A DNA stretch of 64,000 nucleotides from Neobacillus piezotolerans. Lineage in GTDB: Bacteria > Bacillota > Bacilli > Bacillales > Cytobacillaceae. Of the stretch, positions 27,503 through 36,155 are shown one piece after another. Numbering within the stretch: the stretch's first letter is position 1; each line of letters opens with the position of its first letter. The stretch spans positions 62,001 to 126,000 of the forward strand of contig NZ_QNQT01000004.1 of NCBI RefSeq assembly GCF_003362805.1, in the 5' to 3' direction. The translations under genes were made by a program, and so were the position numbers. Below the pieces are notes generated by a model. It had not been told where the DNA came from, did no database searches, and saw nothing but the letters and a program-made list of their open reading frames with translations.

Positions 27503-28723
27503 ATGGCCACTCCCTATTGGTTAACAAATGTAAAACTTGAAACTGGATATATACAAGATGAAAAAGGGGCTTATGAAACAAAAACAGAGCTTTTTCACTT
27601 GAAAATAGAGAATGGAAGAATTGTAGAGAAGCAAAGTAATGGCTTTGCTATTCCGGAAGCGGAAGACGTAAAGGATGGAAAAGGATTATTGGCATTGCCG
27701 CCGTTTAAAGAAATGCACAACCATTTGGATAAAACCTATCTTTCGCTTGATTGGAAGGCGCCTATACCTGCCAAAAACTTGGAAGAACGGCTGAAGCTCG
27801 AAGCCATGGAGCTTGGAGAATTAGCGCCAACAACAAAACAGCGGGCAAGTGCTATGATTGACTTAATCCTTTCGCATGGTTCTACACATATCCGCACACA
27901 TGTAAATATCGACCCTTATATAGGCTTGAAAAATCTTGAGGGGGTTAAAGCTGCACTGGAGGACTATTCTGATAAGCTTACCTATGAAATCGTCGCTTTC
28001 CCGCAGCATGGGTTATTAAGAGATCAGGTTATTCCTTTAATGAAGGAAGCGATGAGATCAGGCGCAACCCTTGTAGGCGGGTTAGATCCGGCGGGGATTG
28101 ATCGAAACATTGAAAAATCACTGTATGAAGTAATGAATCTGGCTACTGAATTTGATGCGGATATCGATATCCATTTACATGATGGCGGGCATGTTGGCTA
28201 TTATACTGTAGATAAACTTGCGGAATTTGTAGAAGAGGCAGGATGGCACAATCGTGCGGCGGTTAGCCATGCTTTTAGCTTAGGGGACGTACCAGTACCT
28301 CAGCAAGAAGAAATCGCCGAAAGATTAAGCGGGCTGGGAATGTCCATCATGTCTACCATTCCTATTTCAAGAACCCTGCCTCCAATCGCGATTTTGGATC
28401 GCAAGGGCGTTCATGTTTATTTAGGCTGTGATGGATTCTATGATTCCTGGGGACCATTCGGCACAGGTGATGTATTAGAAAAAGTCACACGTTATGTTGA
28501 ATTGTACCGTAAAAGCGATGAACGCTCATTGGCACAGTCTCTTAAATGGGCAACGGGAGGCCCAACGCCTTTATCGAAGGATGGTGAAGTTGCCTGGCCG
28601 CTTCAAGGGGATGAAGCAAGTCTTGTGCTTGTCGATGCATCTTGTTCCGCAGAAGCAGTGGCAAGAACACCAAAACGGGAAGCAGTCATTTTTAAAGGGA
28701 AAGTAGTTTCTGGGCAGCTATAA
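27503..28723 (+). CDS. CodA-like amidohydrolase, copy 3
   Basis: 406 residues, ATG behind AAAGGAGG. Motifs: EMHNHLDKTYLSLDW (HNH as first metal pair), THIRTHVNIDP, VAFPQHGLL, DIHLHDGGHVG, VSHAFSLGD and GCDGFYDSWGPFGTGD. It is closer to copy 2 than to copy 1 by eye (NIEKSLYEV/NIEKSLYTI, LVGGLDPA/LVGGVDPA). It is the last intact gene of the cluster. The end of its coding region runs directly into a remnant reading frame. Confidence 0.87.
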   Translation: MATPYWLTNVKLETGYIQDEKGAYETKTELFHLKIENGRIVEKQSNGFAIPEAEDVKDGKGLLALPPFKEMHNHLDKTYLSLDWKAPIPAKNLEERLKLEAMELGELAPTTKQRASAMIDLILSHGSTHIRTHVNIDPYIGLKNLEGVKAALEDYSDKLTYEIVAFPQHGLLRDQVIPLMKEAMRSGATLVGGLDPAGIDRNIEKSLYEVMNLATEFDADIDIHLHDGGHVGYYTVDKLAEFVEEAGWHNRAAVSHAFSLGDVPVPQQEEIAERLSGLGMSIMSTIPISRTLPPIAILDRKGVHVYLGCDGFYDSWGPFGTGDVLEKVTRYVELYRKSDERSLAQSLKWATGGPTPLSKDGEVAWPLQGDEASLVLVDASCSAEAVARTPKREAVIFKGKVVSGQL

Positions 28724-28896
28724 CAAAGAAAGCTTTCTCTTATGTCCTAAAAGCCGGTGAGAGATACAATACCTACACCTTTAAAACTGGAGCGCTTGGT
28801 CTTGGCGGCGGTTACTATGTTGATCGAGATGAGCGAGTTAAGTACGAAGCTCCCTTCCAAGGAGAAGCTGGCACAAGCCAACTGCAAACGCCCTGA
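28696..28896 (+). pseudogene. C-terminal remnant of an unidentified gene
   Basis: In the frame one base off from the amidohydrolase, about 66 codons are open to a TGA at 28894. From about 28723 they read like real protein: KKAFSYVLKAGERYNTYTF, then KTGALGLGGGYYVDRDERV and KYEAPFQGEAGTSQLQTP. There is no ATG, GTG or TTG start with a ribosome site. This looks like the 3' end of a gene whose front was lost, perhaps when the amidohydrolase cluster was inserted. I do not recognise the family. Confidence 0.5.
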
Positions 28897-28924
28897 AGGG
28901 GAATGGAAGTACTTAAAACATATT

Positions 28925-28964
28925 GAAAGAAGGCAACTAACCCTAAGGGGAGTTGCCTTCTTTC
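28925..28964. terminator. Bidirectional terminator between the amidohydrolase cluster and helD
   Basis: GAAAGAAGGCAACT pairs perfectly with AGTTGCCTTCTTTC around a 12-base loop. It can stop rightward transcription from the cluster and leftward transcription from helD. Confidence 0.8.
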
Positions 28965-28986
28965 ATTTGCCATGGCATTGTCCTTG

Positions 28987-31329
28987 TCAAGCCTGGACCA
29001 CAAACCCTTCCCGCAAAACATCCCTCAAAAATGGACTTGGTTCCCCTACGCTATAGAGCTGCAAATAGTGCATGGCCCTTGTGCAGACGGTGTAGAAAAT
29101 CCTTCGCAGGCTTTCATCGCCATAGACGTGTGCCGATGCATCATAAATGAGGACGGCGTCGAATTCGATTCCTTTCGATAAATACGACGGTATGACGACA
29201 ACCCCTTGCTCGTATTCCAGTGAACCAACCTTTATAAGCTTAATTCCCTCAATAGTCGACAGCCCCTCGAATGCTCTCTCGCTTTCCGCCGCGGACTTGC
29301 ATATTATCGCGATGCTGTTAAACCCTAAGCCTTGCAATTCTGTAACTTTTGAGGCGATAGAGCGATGCAGTTCGGCGTGATCCGTCAATTGTGTAAGCGC
29401 GGGCCGCTCGCCTACGCGATCGAAAGGAATAATCCTTTCACCGTTAGGAACGAGTCTGCGTGTAAATTCGATGATCGGCTTTGTTGACCTGTAGCTCCGC
29501 GCCAGGTTGATTACTTCCGTATCTTCCGGTCCGTAAAGTTTCGTAAGTGTGTTGAAATCAGCCATTTCACTGGCATGGGCGAATATTGCCTGATTAAAGT
29601 CGCCGAGAACAGTCATTTTTGCTAAAGGGAACAACCGCTTTAAAAACTCGAATTGAAACGGCGAATAATCCTGTGCCTCGTCAACAACGATATGTTTAAT
29701 CGAGCTGTTCGTCTGAAAGCCAAGTATAAGCTCTTTCAGGAATAAATACGGAGTGGCATCTTCATAAGACAATTTATCTTCGTCCAGCATTTCCAATGTC
29801 AACTGGCACACGTTCGCCCAATCAGGGGGTGCTGTCTCTCCCTCTATCAACTGTTGAATGTGCATTGAATCCGAAAAAATCTGCCTGTACATTCCCTTGA
29901 TGTCTATGAAAAGAAACTCCCGGATCTGGTTCCGGAGCGGCTTCATTTTCCGGCGGACAATTATACCGGCAAGCGCTTCGGGCTCCATATCATAATCCGT
30001 AAGCGAATCTCTTTTAAAGCCGCGTTTTTTCGCCAGATAGGTGTATGCCTTGTGGTACTCCTCGTTGCTAAGCAGCTCAATTTCCTCCTGTACCCATGGC
30101 TTTGCCCGCTCGGCCTTTTCAGCTTCATTTATTTTCTTTAATAGCCAATCCTTAAGCTTTTCAAGACGGTTATGGAAGCGAAGGGAGGTGTCGCAGCTAT
30201 AAAACCTTTCCGCAATTTGCTGCGAGGTGACAAGTGGCTTTCCTCTGAAGCTAATTCCTTTGAAAATCATTCCGGAGAATTCCAACGACTTCCTGTATGA
30301 GTTAATTGCCTCAAAAAACCGGATTGACGCCTTGAATCGGATTGCGGCTATCCTTGGCCAGTAAGAAGGGGTATTTACAGCCGTTAAAACATATTCCAAT
30401 TGCCCGTAGGGATTTTCTATTTCAAACTCTCCGGCAAGACGATGGACCAAGTAATCCTGGAATGTAACCTGCTGCATATTTTCTTCGCCAAGTTCCGGTA
30501 GCACATTGGACACGTAACTGTTAAACATTGAATTGGGCGAAAATAGAATGATTTGGTCGGCATTAAGGCTATTCCGGTATTTGTAGAGCAAATACGCAAT
30601 CCTCTGCAGTGCCGCCGACGTCTTTCCGCTTCCGGCAGCGCCGTGCACAATGAGCAGCCTCCCGCGCACATGGCGGATAATTTTGTTTTGTTCCTGTTGG
30701 ATGGTCGCGACAATGCTGTGCATATGTTTGTCTGTGCCTTTTCCAAGAACTTCTTGCAGAATTTCGTCCCCGATGGTGAGGCTCGTATCAAACATCGATT
30801 GGAGAATGCCATCGCGGATAAGGTACTGCCACTTTTCCTCCAACACCCCCGTGATTTCCCCACCGGGGGTTTCGTACTTAGCCGGACCGGGCTGGTAATC
30901 ATAATAGACGCTTGAGACCGGCGCCCTCCAGTCGTAGATTAGGAAGTTATCGCCGCTTTCATCCGTAAGGGTGGAAATGCCAATATAGATCTGTTCCTTG
31001 TTTGCATTTCCTTCTTCAGTAAAATCGATCCGGCCGAAATAGGGAACCTTCTCCATACGGCGGAGCGCGGATAATCTCGTGGATGCATGTCTGTGTGTGC
31101 TTTGGCTTACGGCAAGGGCTTGGGCCTCTTGCCGCAGGCCGATAATGGTCTCGAGGTAATCATCGAATGTATCCGTATTTACCTTTATTTCGTCCCAAAA
31201 GTGTTTGCGGATGTGAATGACCTCGTTTCGATGCCGGGCAGTTTTGTCCTCCAATTTCCGGATTTGCTCCTTAATTGTCTTCACGACTCTGTCGACTCGT
31301 TTTTGCTCCTGTTGGAATTCTGGATTCAC
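28987..31329 (-). CDS. helD: RNA polymerase recycling helicase-like motor HelD
   Basis: About 780 residues, a UvrD/Rep-like superfamily 1 ATPase that binds RNA polymerase and releases it from stalled complexes. A long N-terminal coiled-coil arm (about 1-100) enters the polymerase channel. Walker A is VHGAAGSGKTSAALQRIAYL, Walker B HIVVDEAQDYSPFQFEFL, and later motifs are VLGDFNQAIFAH and NLARSYRST. GTG 31329 is eight bases after AGGAG; the GTG at 31338 is too close. It is followed by a strong terminator and appears monocistronic. Related actinobacterial HelR proteins give rifampicin tolerance; whether this one does is unknown. Confidence 0.9.
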   Translation of the reverse strand: MNPEFQQEQKRVDRVVKTIKEQIRKLEDKTARHRNEVIHIRKHFWDEIKVNTDTFDDYLETIIGLRQEAQALAVSQSTHRHASTRLSALRRMEKVPYFGRIDFTEEGNANKEQIYIGISTLTDESGDNFLIYDWRAPVSSVYYDYQPGPAKYETPGGEITGVLEEKWQYLIRDGILQSMFDTSLTIGDEILQEVLGKGTDKHMHSIVATIQQEQNKIIRHVRGRLLIVHGAAGSGKTSAALQRIAYLLYKYRNSLNADQIILFSPNSMFNSYVSNVLPELGEENMQQVTFQDYLVHRLAGEFEIENPYGQLEYVLTAVNTPSYWPRIAAIRFKASIRFFEAINSYRKSLEFSGMIFKGISFRGKPLVTSQQIAERFYSCDTSLRFHNRLEKLKDWLLKKINEAEKAERAKPWVQEEIELLSNEEYHKAYTYLAKKRGFKRDSLTDYDMEPEALAGIIVRRKMKPLRNQIREFLFIDIKGMYRQIFSDSMHIQQLIEGETAPPDWANVCQLTLEMLDEDKLSYEDATPYLFLKELILGFQTNSSIKHIVVDEAQDYSPFQFEFLKRLFPLAKMTVLGDFNQAIFAHASEMADFNTLTKLYGPEDTEVINLARSYRSTKPIIEFTRRLVPNGERIIPFDRVGERPALTQLTDHAELHRSIASKVTELQGLGFNSIAIICKSAAESERAFEGLSTIEGIKLIKVGSLEYEQGVVVIPSYLSKGIEFDAVLIYDASAHVYGDESLRRIFYTVCTRAMHYLQLYSVGEPSPFLRDVLREGFVVQA

Positions 31330-31365
31330 AGCAAACACTCCTTTTAAAAAATTGGCTATTAGGGG

Positions 31366-31395
31366 TTGACTCTTGAAGAACCTTTGATGTATAAT
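31366..31395 (+). promoter_or_regulatory. Sigma-A promoter for the sigma/anti-sigma fusion gene
   Basis: TTGACT, an 18-base spacer and a perfect TATAAT, pointing right. Transcription would begin near 31402 and leave a leader of about 290 bases before the fusion gene. The helD promoter must also lie in this 31330-31694 gap on the other strand. Confidence 0.65.
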
Positions 31396-31540
31396 TATAA
31401 TAGGGACAATAGACGTTCATATAAAAAAATGTGTCTATCTATATAAATTTACCACAGGTGCCCATTATTTTCAATGTCATGGACCTGTTTATAATTTGTA
31501 TTTTATATTTTTAAAATTATCATTAATAATCTGCCATTAG

Positions 31541-31576
31541 AAACCCTTCATGCTAATTGCCATGGAGGTTTTTTTA
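31541..31576 (+). promoter_or_regulatory. Terminator-like hairpin inside the leader
   Basis: AAACC and GGTTT, with an imperfect extension CATG/CATG, enclose GCTAATTGC and are followed by a run of T. Lying between the promoter at 31366 and the gene at 31695, it could be an attenuator. I recognise no known riboswitch. Confidence 0.4.
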
Positions 31577-31694
31577 TGTTGATTCTTAGTGTTTCTGGAC
31601 ACTCTGCTGCAATTTCCTTGGCCGAAACGGTATTGTCAATATCTGGATGTGCTTATATGATTAAATAAAGATACAGATTTAGGGGGGACACTTA

Positions 31695-33767
31695 ATGATC
31701 CCGGCAAAAATAGAGCCCATTTCAAAAAAGCCGATAATGAATACAGGGGTGGAATCCATCGCCGATTGGTTCAATCAGCACAAACAATCATTTTATATTC
31801 TAGGATGTACCTATTTTCGAATTCAGGAGCAAATGGAGGAGCTATTCTACCGTTCGATACTAAAGGTACATAAAGAAATTCCCAGGCCTACTAAAGAGCC
31901 GTTATTTGACACTCGGGTTGCGTCGATATTTATCCAAACCTGCCGGGAGCTTTCCAAGGAAACAGGAATGAAAGCTTCGGCGGAACGTGAATCACGCCCG
32001 GACTTTTTTAAAGCGCTAGATCAGTTGAAAGAAGATGAGAGAGAAGCAATTGCCCTTGCCTTTATAAAAGGGATGTCCCGGGCAGACGCAGGCCAACTTC
32101 TAAATGTTTCCCCGGAAACGATGAATGAGCTATTGTTTTCGGGTATCCAGTCGCTTAAAAATGGGCTGGGCTATCGGCAAAGCATGAAGGGCTGTAAATC
32201 ATATCAAGAGAAGTACATCGATTACTTGGAAGGAACCATGGCTCGGCCAGAAAAGATTGATTTCGAGATTCATGTGTATCACTGCCGCGATTGCCAGGAT
32301 GATTTGGCTACTTTTCAGGAAGTCGTATTAACTTTGAAAAATTTTGCTGAAGGGATCAAGAATTTCCGAGTGCCGTCGAATTTCATGGAGAATGTAGAAG
32401 CAAGGCTGGCAGAAAGAGATAAAAAGAGGCAAGAGAAGCTCAAGAAACGGAAAAGGATTGGGTTTGCTTTTGCAGGGATTTTCGCATTGTTAATAGCTAT
32501 TGAGGTTCTAACAGGTTCGTTCTCCAACGTTTATTATGCGCATGCAGAAGAAAATGCGGAATTGCGCGGATTCCTGCGCCATGGTTTTGGGAAAGTCCTG
32601 AACCTGGAGGCAGAAAGCGGTGGTGTGAAAGTTAGAATCAAAAGCGTAATTGCTGATGAAGTTCAAACACTCATTTTTTATGAAGTGGAAGATACGGCTG
32701 AAGATTACCAATATATGATTAATATTCATGATGGCTTTTCAGTGGAGAACATGGGTGAAATCATGAACCGTGACACACAGCAAAGATTTTATCCGCCTCA
32801 CCTTGAATGGGAGGCAAATAAAAAAGGCAAAAACGTGTATCGGGGCAAGGTCAGCCTTTTACCGCTGAAAAAGGAAAACGGGACTATCAAATTAAAGATT
32901 ACGAGGCTTCAGAAATTAAAATTAAGTGATTTATCCGTTCAAAATGTTATGGATGCATATAACAACATTGAATACGAAACAGGGGAGTGGAACTTCGAAA
33001 TCCCTGTAACGAGGCTCCCGTCCGCCGAATATGCATTGAATGGAGAAACGGAGGTCGAGGGGATTCCGGTTCGATTCGAGAAACTTACAATCGCTCCGAC
33101 CATAACGATTTTGCAATACGCCTATGAAAATGGGCAGGCGGGCAAGCGGATGGAGTTCCTCCGGTTTAACAAGCTTGAAGTGAACGGTAAAAAAGTGAAA
33201 GCTGAAAAGTATCCCAATAATAACTATATAGAAGAAAATATGAATTGGATTAGTTTTCAATCTCAATTTGACCCATTTTTTGGAGATAAACCAAAAGGCA
33301 TCAGCGTCCAATTTGAATCTGCTCTATTAACAATTGAAGATTTAAAAACGATCATACTTGATGCTTCACAGAGCTATCCGCAAACGTTTGAATATGCTGG
33401 GAGTACAATTTCCATCGACAAGTTTGAAATCGGAACACCCACCACTATAGTCATCAGTGATCATGAAATTAAAAATCGTACTTACGATTCGTTTTGGTTT
33501 GATGTCGCGGGTGATTATGAAAACGGGGCGTTTCAAACAGAGATGTATCCAGAGGGAGTAATTGTGGATGCGAATGGAAAAAAATACAATTTGGATGAAA
33601 TTATAAACTATGAAGAAATCGAAAACCCCCGCCATTTGACTACAGTTAACACGATAAGGCTGCAGAGCAACCAAGCCGGGGAGATTGCAATTCCTAAACG
33701 GCTTGTGTTGCAAGGCTATAATAAAACTAAATACATGGATGATGTTGTGAAAATATCTGTGAAATAA
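31695..33767 (+). CDS. Single-chain ECF sigma-like / zinc-finger anti-sigma / DUF4179-type membrane protein
   Basis: 690 residues that join what is normally two proteins. Residues about 25-165 look like a degenerate sigma-70 protein: FNQHKQSFYILGCTYFRI in the region 2 position, then LKEDEREAIALAFIKGMS and VSPETMNELLFSGIQSLK in the region 4 position. A ZAS-type zinc site HVYHCRDC (His193, Cys197, Cys200) follows, then a basic stretch, one membrane segment (IGFAFAGIFALLIAIEV, about 256-275) and a 400-residue outer beta-rich domain of DUF4179/DUF5643 kind. ATG 31695 follows AGGGGGG. The sigma part may be a regulated sigma factor or only a docking relic. Confidence 0.8.
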   Translation: MIPAKIEPISKKPIMNTGVESIADWFNQHKQSFYILGCTYFRIQEQMEELFYRSILKVHKEIPRPTKEPLFDTRVASIFIQTCRELSKETGMKASAERESRPDFFKALDQLKEDEREAIALAFIKGMSRADAGQLLNVSPETMNELLFSGIQSLKNGLGYRQSMKGCKSYQEKYIDYLEGTMARPEKIDFEIHVYHCRDCQDDLATFQEVVLTLKNFAEGIKNFRVPSNFMENVEARLAERDKKRQEKLKKRKRIGFAFAGIFALLIAIEVLTGSFSNVYYAHAEENAELRGFLRHGFGKVLNLEAESGGVKVRIKSVIADEVQTLIFYEVEDTAEDYQYMINIHDGFSVENMGEIMNRDTQQRFYPPHLEWEANKKGKNVYRGKVSLLPLKKENGTIKLKITRLQKLKLSDLSVQNVMDAYNNIEYETGEWNFEIPVTRLPSAEYALNGETEVEGIPVRFEKLTIAPTITILQYAYENGQAGKRMEFLRFNKLEVNGKKVKAEKYPNNNYIEENMNWISFQSQFDPFFGDKPKGISVQFESALLTIEDLKTIILDASQSYPQTFEYAGSTISIDKFEIGTPTTIVISDHEIKNRTYDSFWFDVAGDYENGAFQTEMYPEGVIVDANGKKYNLDEIINYEEIENPRHLTTVNTIRLQSNQAGEIAIPKRLVLQGYNKTKYMDDVVKISVK

Positions 33768-33847
33768 TACTTTATAAATAAAAGTTTTTAGAAAGGCATG
33801 CACCAATTTGAAGCAAGCTAATGGATAATAAAAATAGAGCAAAATAA

Positions 33848-33881
33848 CAAACCGTTCCTCAAGATATGAGAGAACGGTTTG
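33848..33881. terminator. Bidirectional terminator between convergent genes
   Basis: CAAACCGTTC pairs with GAACGGTTTG, with an inner CTC/GAG, followed by TTTCTGTTT. It sits between the fusion gene and the leftward pair at 33.9-35.0 kb. Confidence 0.75.
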
Positions 33882-33924
33882 TTTCTGTTTCCATCTCGTA
33901 AAGTTTTCAGCTGGTGCAGTCTTT

Positions 33925-34434
33925 TTAGATTGGTAAAGTAGATGAATGCTTTATATCATTTTGTAAGGACTGTAAAGCATCTTTTCCGAAGAAGGCTTGA
34001 GCTTTTTTGGAAATTTCATTTAACATTTCATCATTTTTCATTAGCGCCTCACGTATACGGCTAATTAATTGAAGCGCATTTTCTCCAGTTATTTGCTTTG
34101 CCACACGTTCTAGCATCACTTTTGAATCAACGGAATATTTGTGGGCGAAGCTATGGCACATGGACATATTCTTCCGGAGGCCATCAGAGTATTCTCCTGA
34201 AAAAGCGCGTCGAATGCATCCGCGGATTCCAGCATGGCCGTATGATATTTCAGAGACAGCCCGGTAAAAAAGAACCATTCCATCTGCATGGCTTGACTCC
34301 GGATGTAAGCGAAGCTCACTAACTAATGAGACTAAATGCCGGACAACCCCTTTCGCTGACTCTGTCGCGTTCCACCACTCCATCAAACGTTGCTGATCAT
34401 TTGCACTCATATCTAGCGTTTGTGTATAAGGCAT
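33925..34434 (-). CDS. Hypothetical protein, paired with the upstream gene
   Basis: 169 residues, mostly helical, with no signal peptide or membrane segment. I do not recognise it. A stretch reading YRAVSEISYGHAGIRGCIRR aligns with YHASVADIGYGFDAAQGTIQ in the neighbouring protein, so the two may be diverged copies or partners of one complex. The start ATG has GAGGGAG upstream on the minus strand, 25 bases after the neighbour's stop, so the pair is probably one operon. Confidence 0.7.
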   Translation of the reverse strand: MPYTQTLDMSANDQQRLMEWWNATESAKGVVRHLVSLVSELRLHPESSHADGMVLFYRAVSEISYGHAGIRGCIRRAFSGEYSDGLRKNMSMCHSFAHKYSVDSKVMLERVAKQITGENALQLISRIREALMKNDEMLNEISKKAQAFFGKDALQSLQNDIKHSSTLPI

Positions 34435-34459
34435 TTTTCTCCCTCCATTGTGAATCCTT

Positions 34460-34963
34460 TTAAAGTCGCGGGATCGCCTGTACGTTCTTGATCCGTTCGT
34501 GAACGATTTCCCAGTCGGAACCTAGAAGCTCTTTACCGAGTCTGATCGCTTCATTAATTCGATTGGAAATTTGATTATTTAAATATCGGCTTTGTTCGAC
34601 CAGATATAACACATTTGGAGACGCCTCTTGAACAGCTAGTTCAAAATTGGGGCTTAATTGTTTTTCGCTAATCCTTAATGTATCAAGGTCAAACACCAAC
34701 ATTTCTTTTGCAAGAGGAATCCGTTCACCTTGAAGAAGTCGCTGGATGGTTCCTTGTGCGGCATCGAATCCATATCCGATATCGGCCACCGAAGCATGGT
34801 ATGGATTAAGGCCAGGTGCAGTGCGTATTGAAGGAATCGATCGAAATCCCGTGGTGATGGAGCATACCACTTCCTTGGCGGCCATTCCTTTTTCTAACGC
34901 GGAATATATGGCATTTAAATAATAGTTTCTATAGGAACTCATCTCCATATAAGAAGTCGTCAT
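34460..34963 (-). CDS. Hypothetical protein, first gene of a leftward pair
   Basis: About 167 residues from ATG 34963, which has GAGGGATG at good spacing; a GTG at 34978 is in frame but overlaps that site. Mostly helical and cytoplasmic in appearance, ending SDWEIVHERIKNVQAIPRL. It shares the SxAxIxYG...GxIxR pattern with the protein encoded downstream. Function unknown. Confidence 0.7.
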   Translation of the reverse strand: MTTSYMEMSSYRNYYLNAIYSALEKGMAAKEVVCSITTGFRSIPSIRTAPGLNPYHASVADIGYGFDAAQGTIQRLLQGERIPLAKEMLVFDLDTLRISEKQLSPNFELAVQEASPNVLYLVEQSRYLNNQISNRINEAIRLGKELLGSDWEIVHERIKNVQAIPRL

Positions 34964-35018
34964 GTACTCATCCCTCACTTTATGTTTAAATTCCGCTTCT
35001 TCTATATTGTCATTTAAT

Positions 35019-35049
35019 AAAAAAACTCCACTTTACAAAAGTAATGGAG
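35019..35049 (-). terminator. Leftward terminator in a 660-base gene-free stretch
   Basis: On the minus strand CTCCATTAC-TTTT-GTAAAGTGGAG is followed by seven T. It would end a leftward transcript arriving from 35050-35600, where I see no gene. It may close an unrecognised small RNA or simply insulate the pair downstream. The remainder of 34964-35627 shows no reading frame or known RNA that I can support. Confidence 0.6.
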
Positions 35050-35627
35050 CAAACGGTTGTCAATATCATTAATGTGTATGTAGTGGTAATCCAGTTGGTG
35101 CCGTTTCAGCAGTGACAGCATACAAGGTTTATTTCATCAGAAAAACATATGCTTTATAAGAAAAAAATATGACTTTCATTTAGATCATCCGTGTAAAATC
35201 TCTTTTTGTCCGTTCTATGGATGTAGGCGAGGCGTAAAATACCCTCCGTGAAGAAGAACATTGTTAGAGCAAGGGTGTAGCTGGAAAACTCTCAAAGTGG
35301 AAGCCGTATTTGTCGAATTATCGGTTATTGACAAGCAGAATAAATAATGGAAATATTAAGTAGTAACCCTCACATGGCCTCTTTCTTTCTCTCATCTTTT
35401 TTTACTTCCCGTACACCTATAATCCTATCGAACTGATGATTGGCTTTTGAAACCACTTTATCTCAACCCTCGCGTTATTCTGCCTAAACCTTTTTCACAT
35501 GCTTTTTCCAATAACTTTTAACAAAAAATAACCACGAAAGGAGCGTTGCGGACAAGTACACATTTACTGCTTTCCGGGCCATGGAAGGATTTTGGTGTGC
35601 AAATCTAAAATTCAGGAGGATTTAATA

Positions 35628-35954
35628 ATGGGCCACGATATTTCAGGATTCAATCAAGCAGGAGTGGAAATTGCTTACGCGCGTTTTAGCATGGGAAACC
35701 ATAATGCGCTCATACTTTACCGCCTGCTGGAAGCGTTTGATTATTATGCTGGGGTTAGCGGATCAGGAAGGGGTACAACGTTTACAATCCGGCAAATCGA
35801 AAAAGCGCTGCAAGACTTTAACCAAGATTACACCGGTTCTTCCCATTCACAGGACAATTTCATGAAATACGATGGAAAACAAATTCTTGATTTTATAAGA
35901 AACTGTTTGGCAACAGCGCAAAAAGAGGGCAGTGTCAAAGTATACTTTGGCTAA
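35628..35954 (+). CDS. Small conserved-looking hypothetical protein
   Basis: 108 residues from ATG 35628, which follows CAGGAGG; an upstream in-frame start at 35592 has no site. The protein begins MGHDISGFNQAGVEIAYARF and contains AGVSGSGRGTTFTIRQIEKA. Small proteins beginning MGHDIxG occur in several bacteria and phages, from memory, without a known function. It is cytoplasmic in appearance. A weak hairpin AATCG/CGATT with T tail follows the stop. Confidence 0.65.
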   Translation: MGHDISGFNQAGVEIAYARFSMGNHNALILYRLLEAFDYYAGVSGSGRGTTFTIRQIEKALQDFNQDYTGSSHSQDNFMKYDGKQILDFIRNCLATAQKEGSVKVYFG

Positions 35955-36155
35955 TGTCCGATAATCGCGGCGATTTTTCCCTCATTAAAAAACCATCTCT
36001 TTTTCCCCAAAAAAAACCTTTAAATTATATCCTTCCCCGAACGAAGAATGCCGCCCCATATGACATAGGAAGAATACTATTATAATACTGTGAAGGAAAG
36101 GTTAGAGGGTTAGAAGGGAGAACGAACAACTTTCCCGTATACTATAATGTTGATT

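Noticed and set aside
28757-29056. 99-codon plus-strand frame across the end of helD
   Set aside because: It crosses a strong terminator and the helD coding end; the coding-like signal in this area is in a different frame (the remnant at 28696-28896).
30417-30902. 161-codon minus-strand frame inside helD
   Set aside because: Out of frame with helD and carries no motif; helD is intact.
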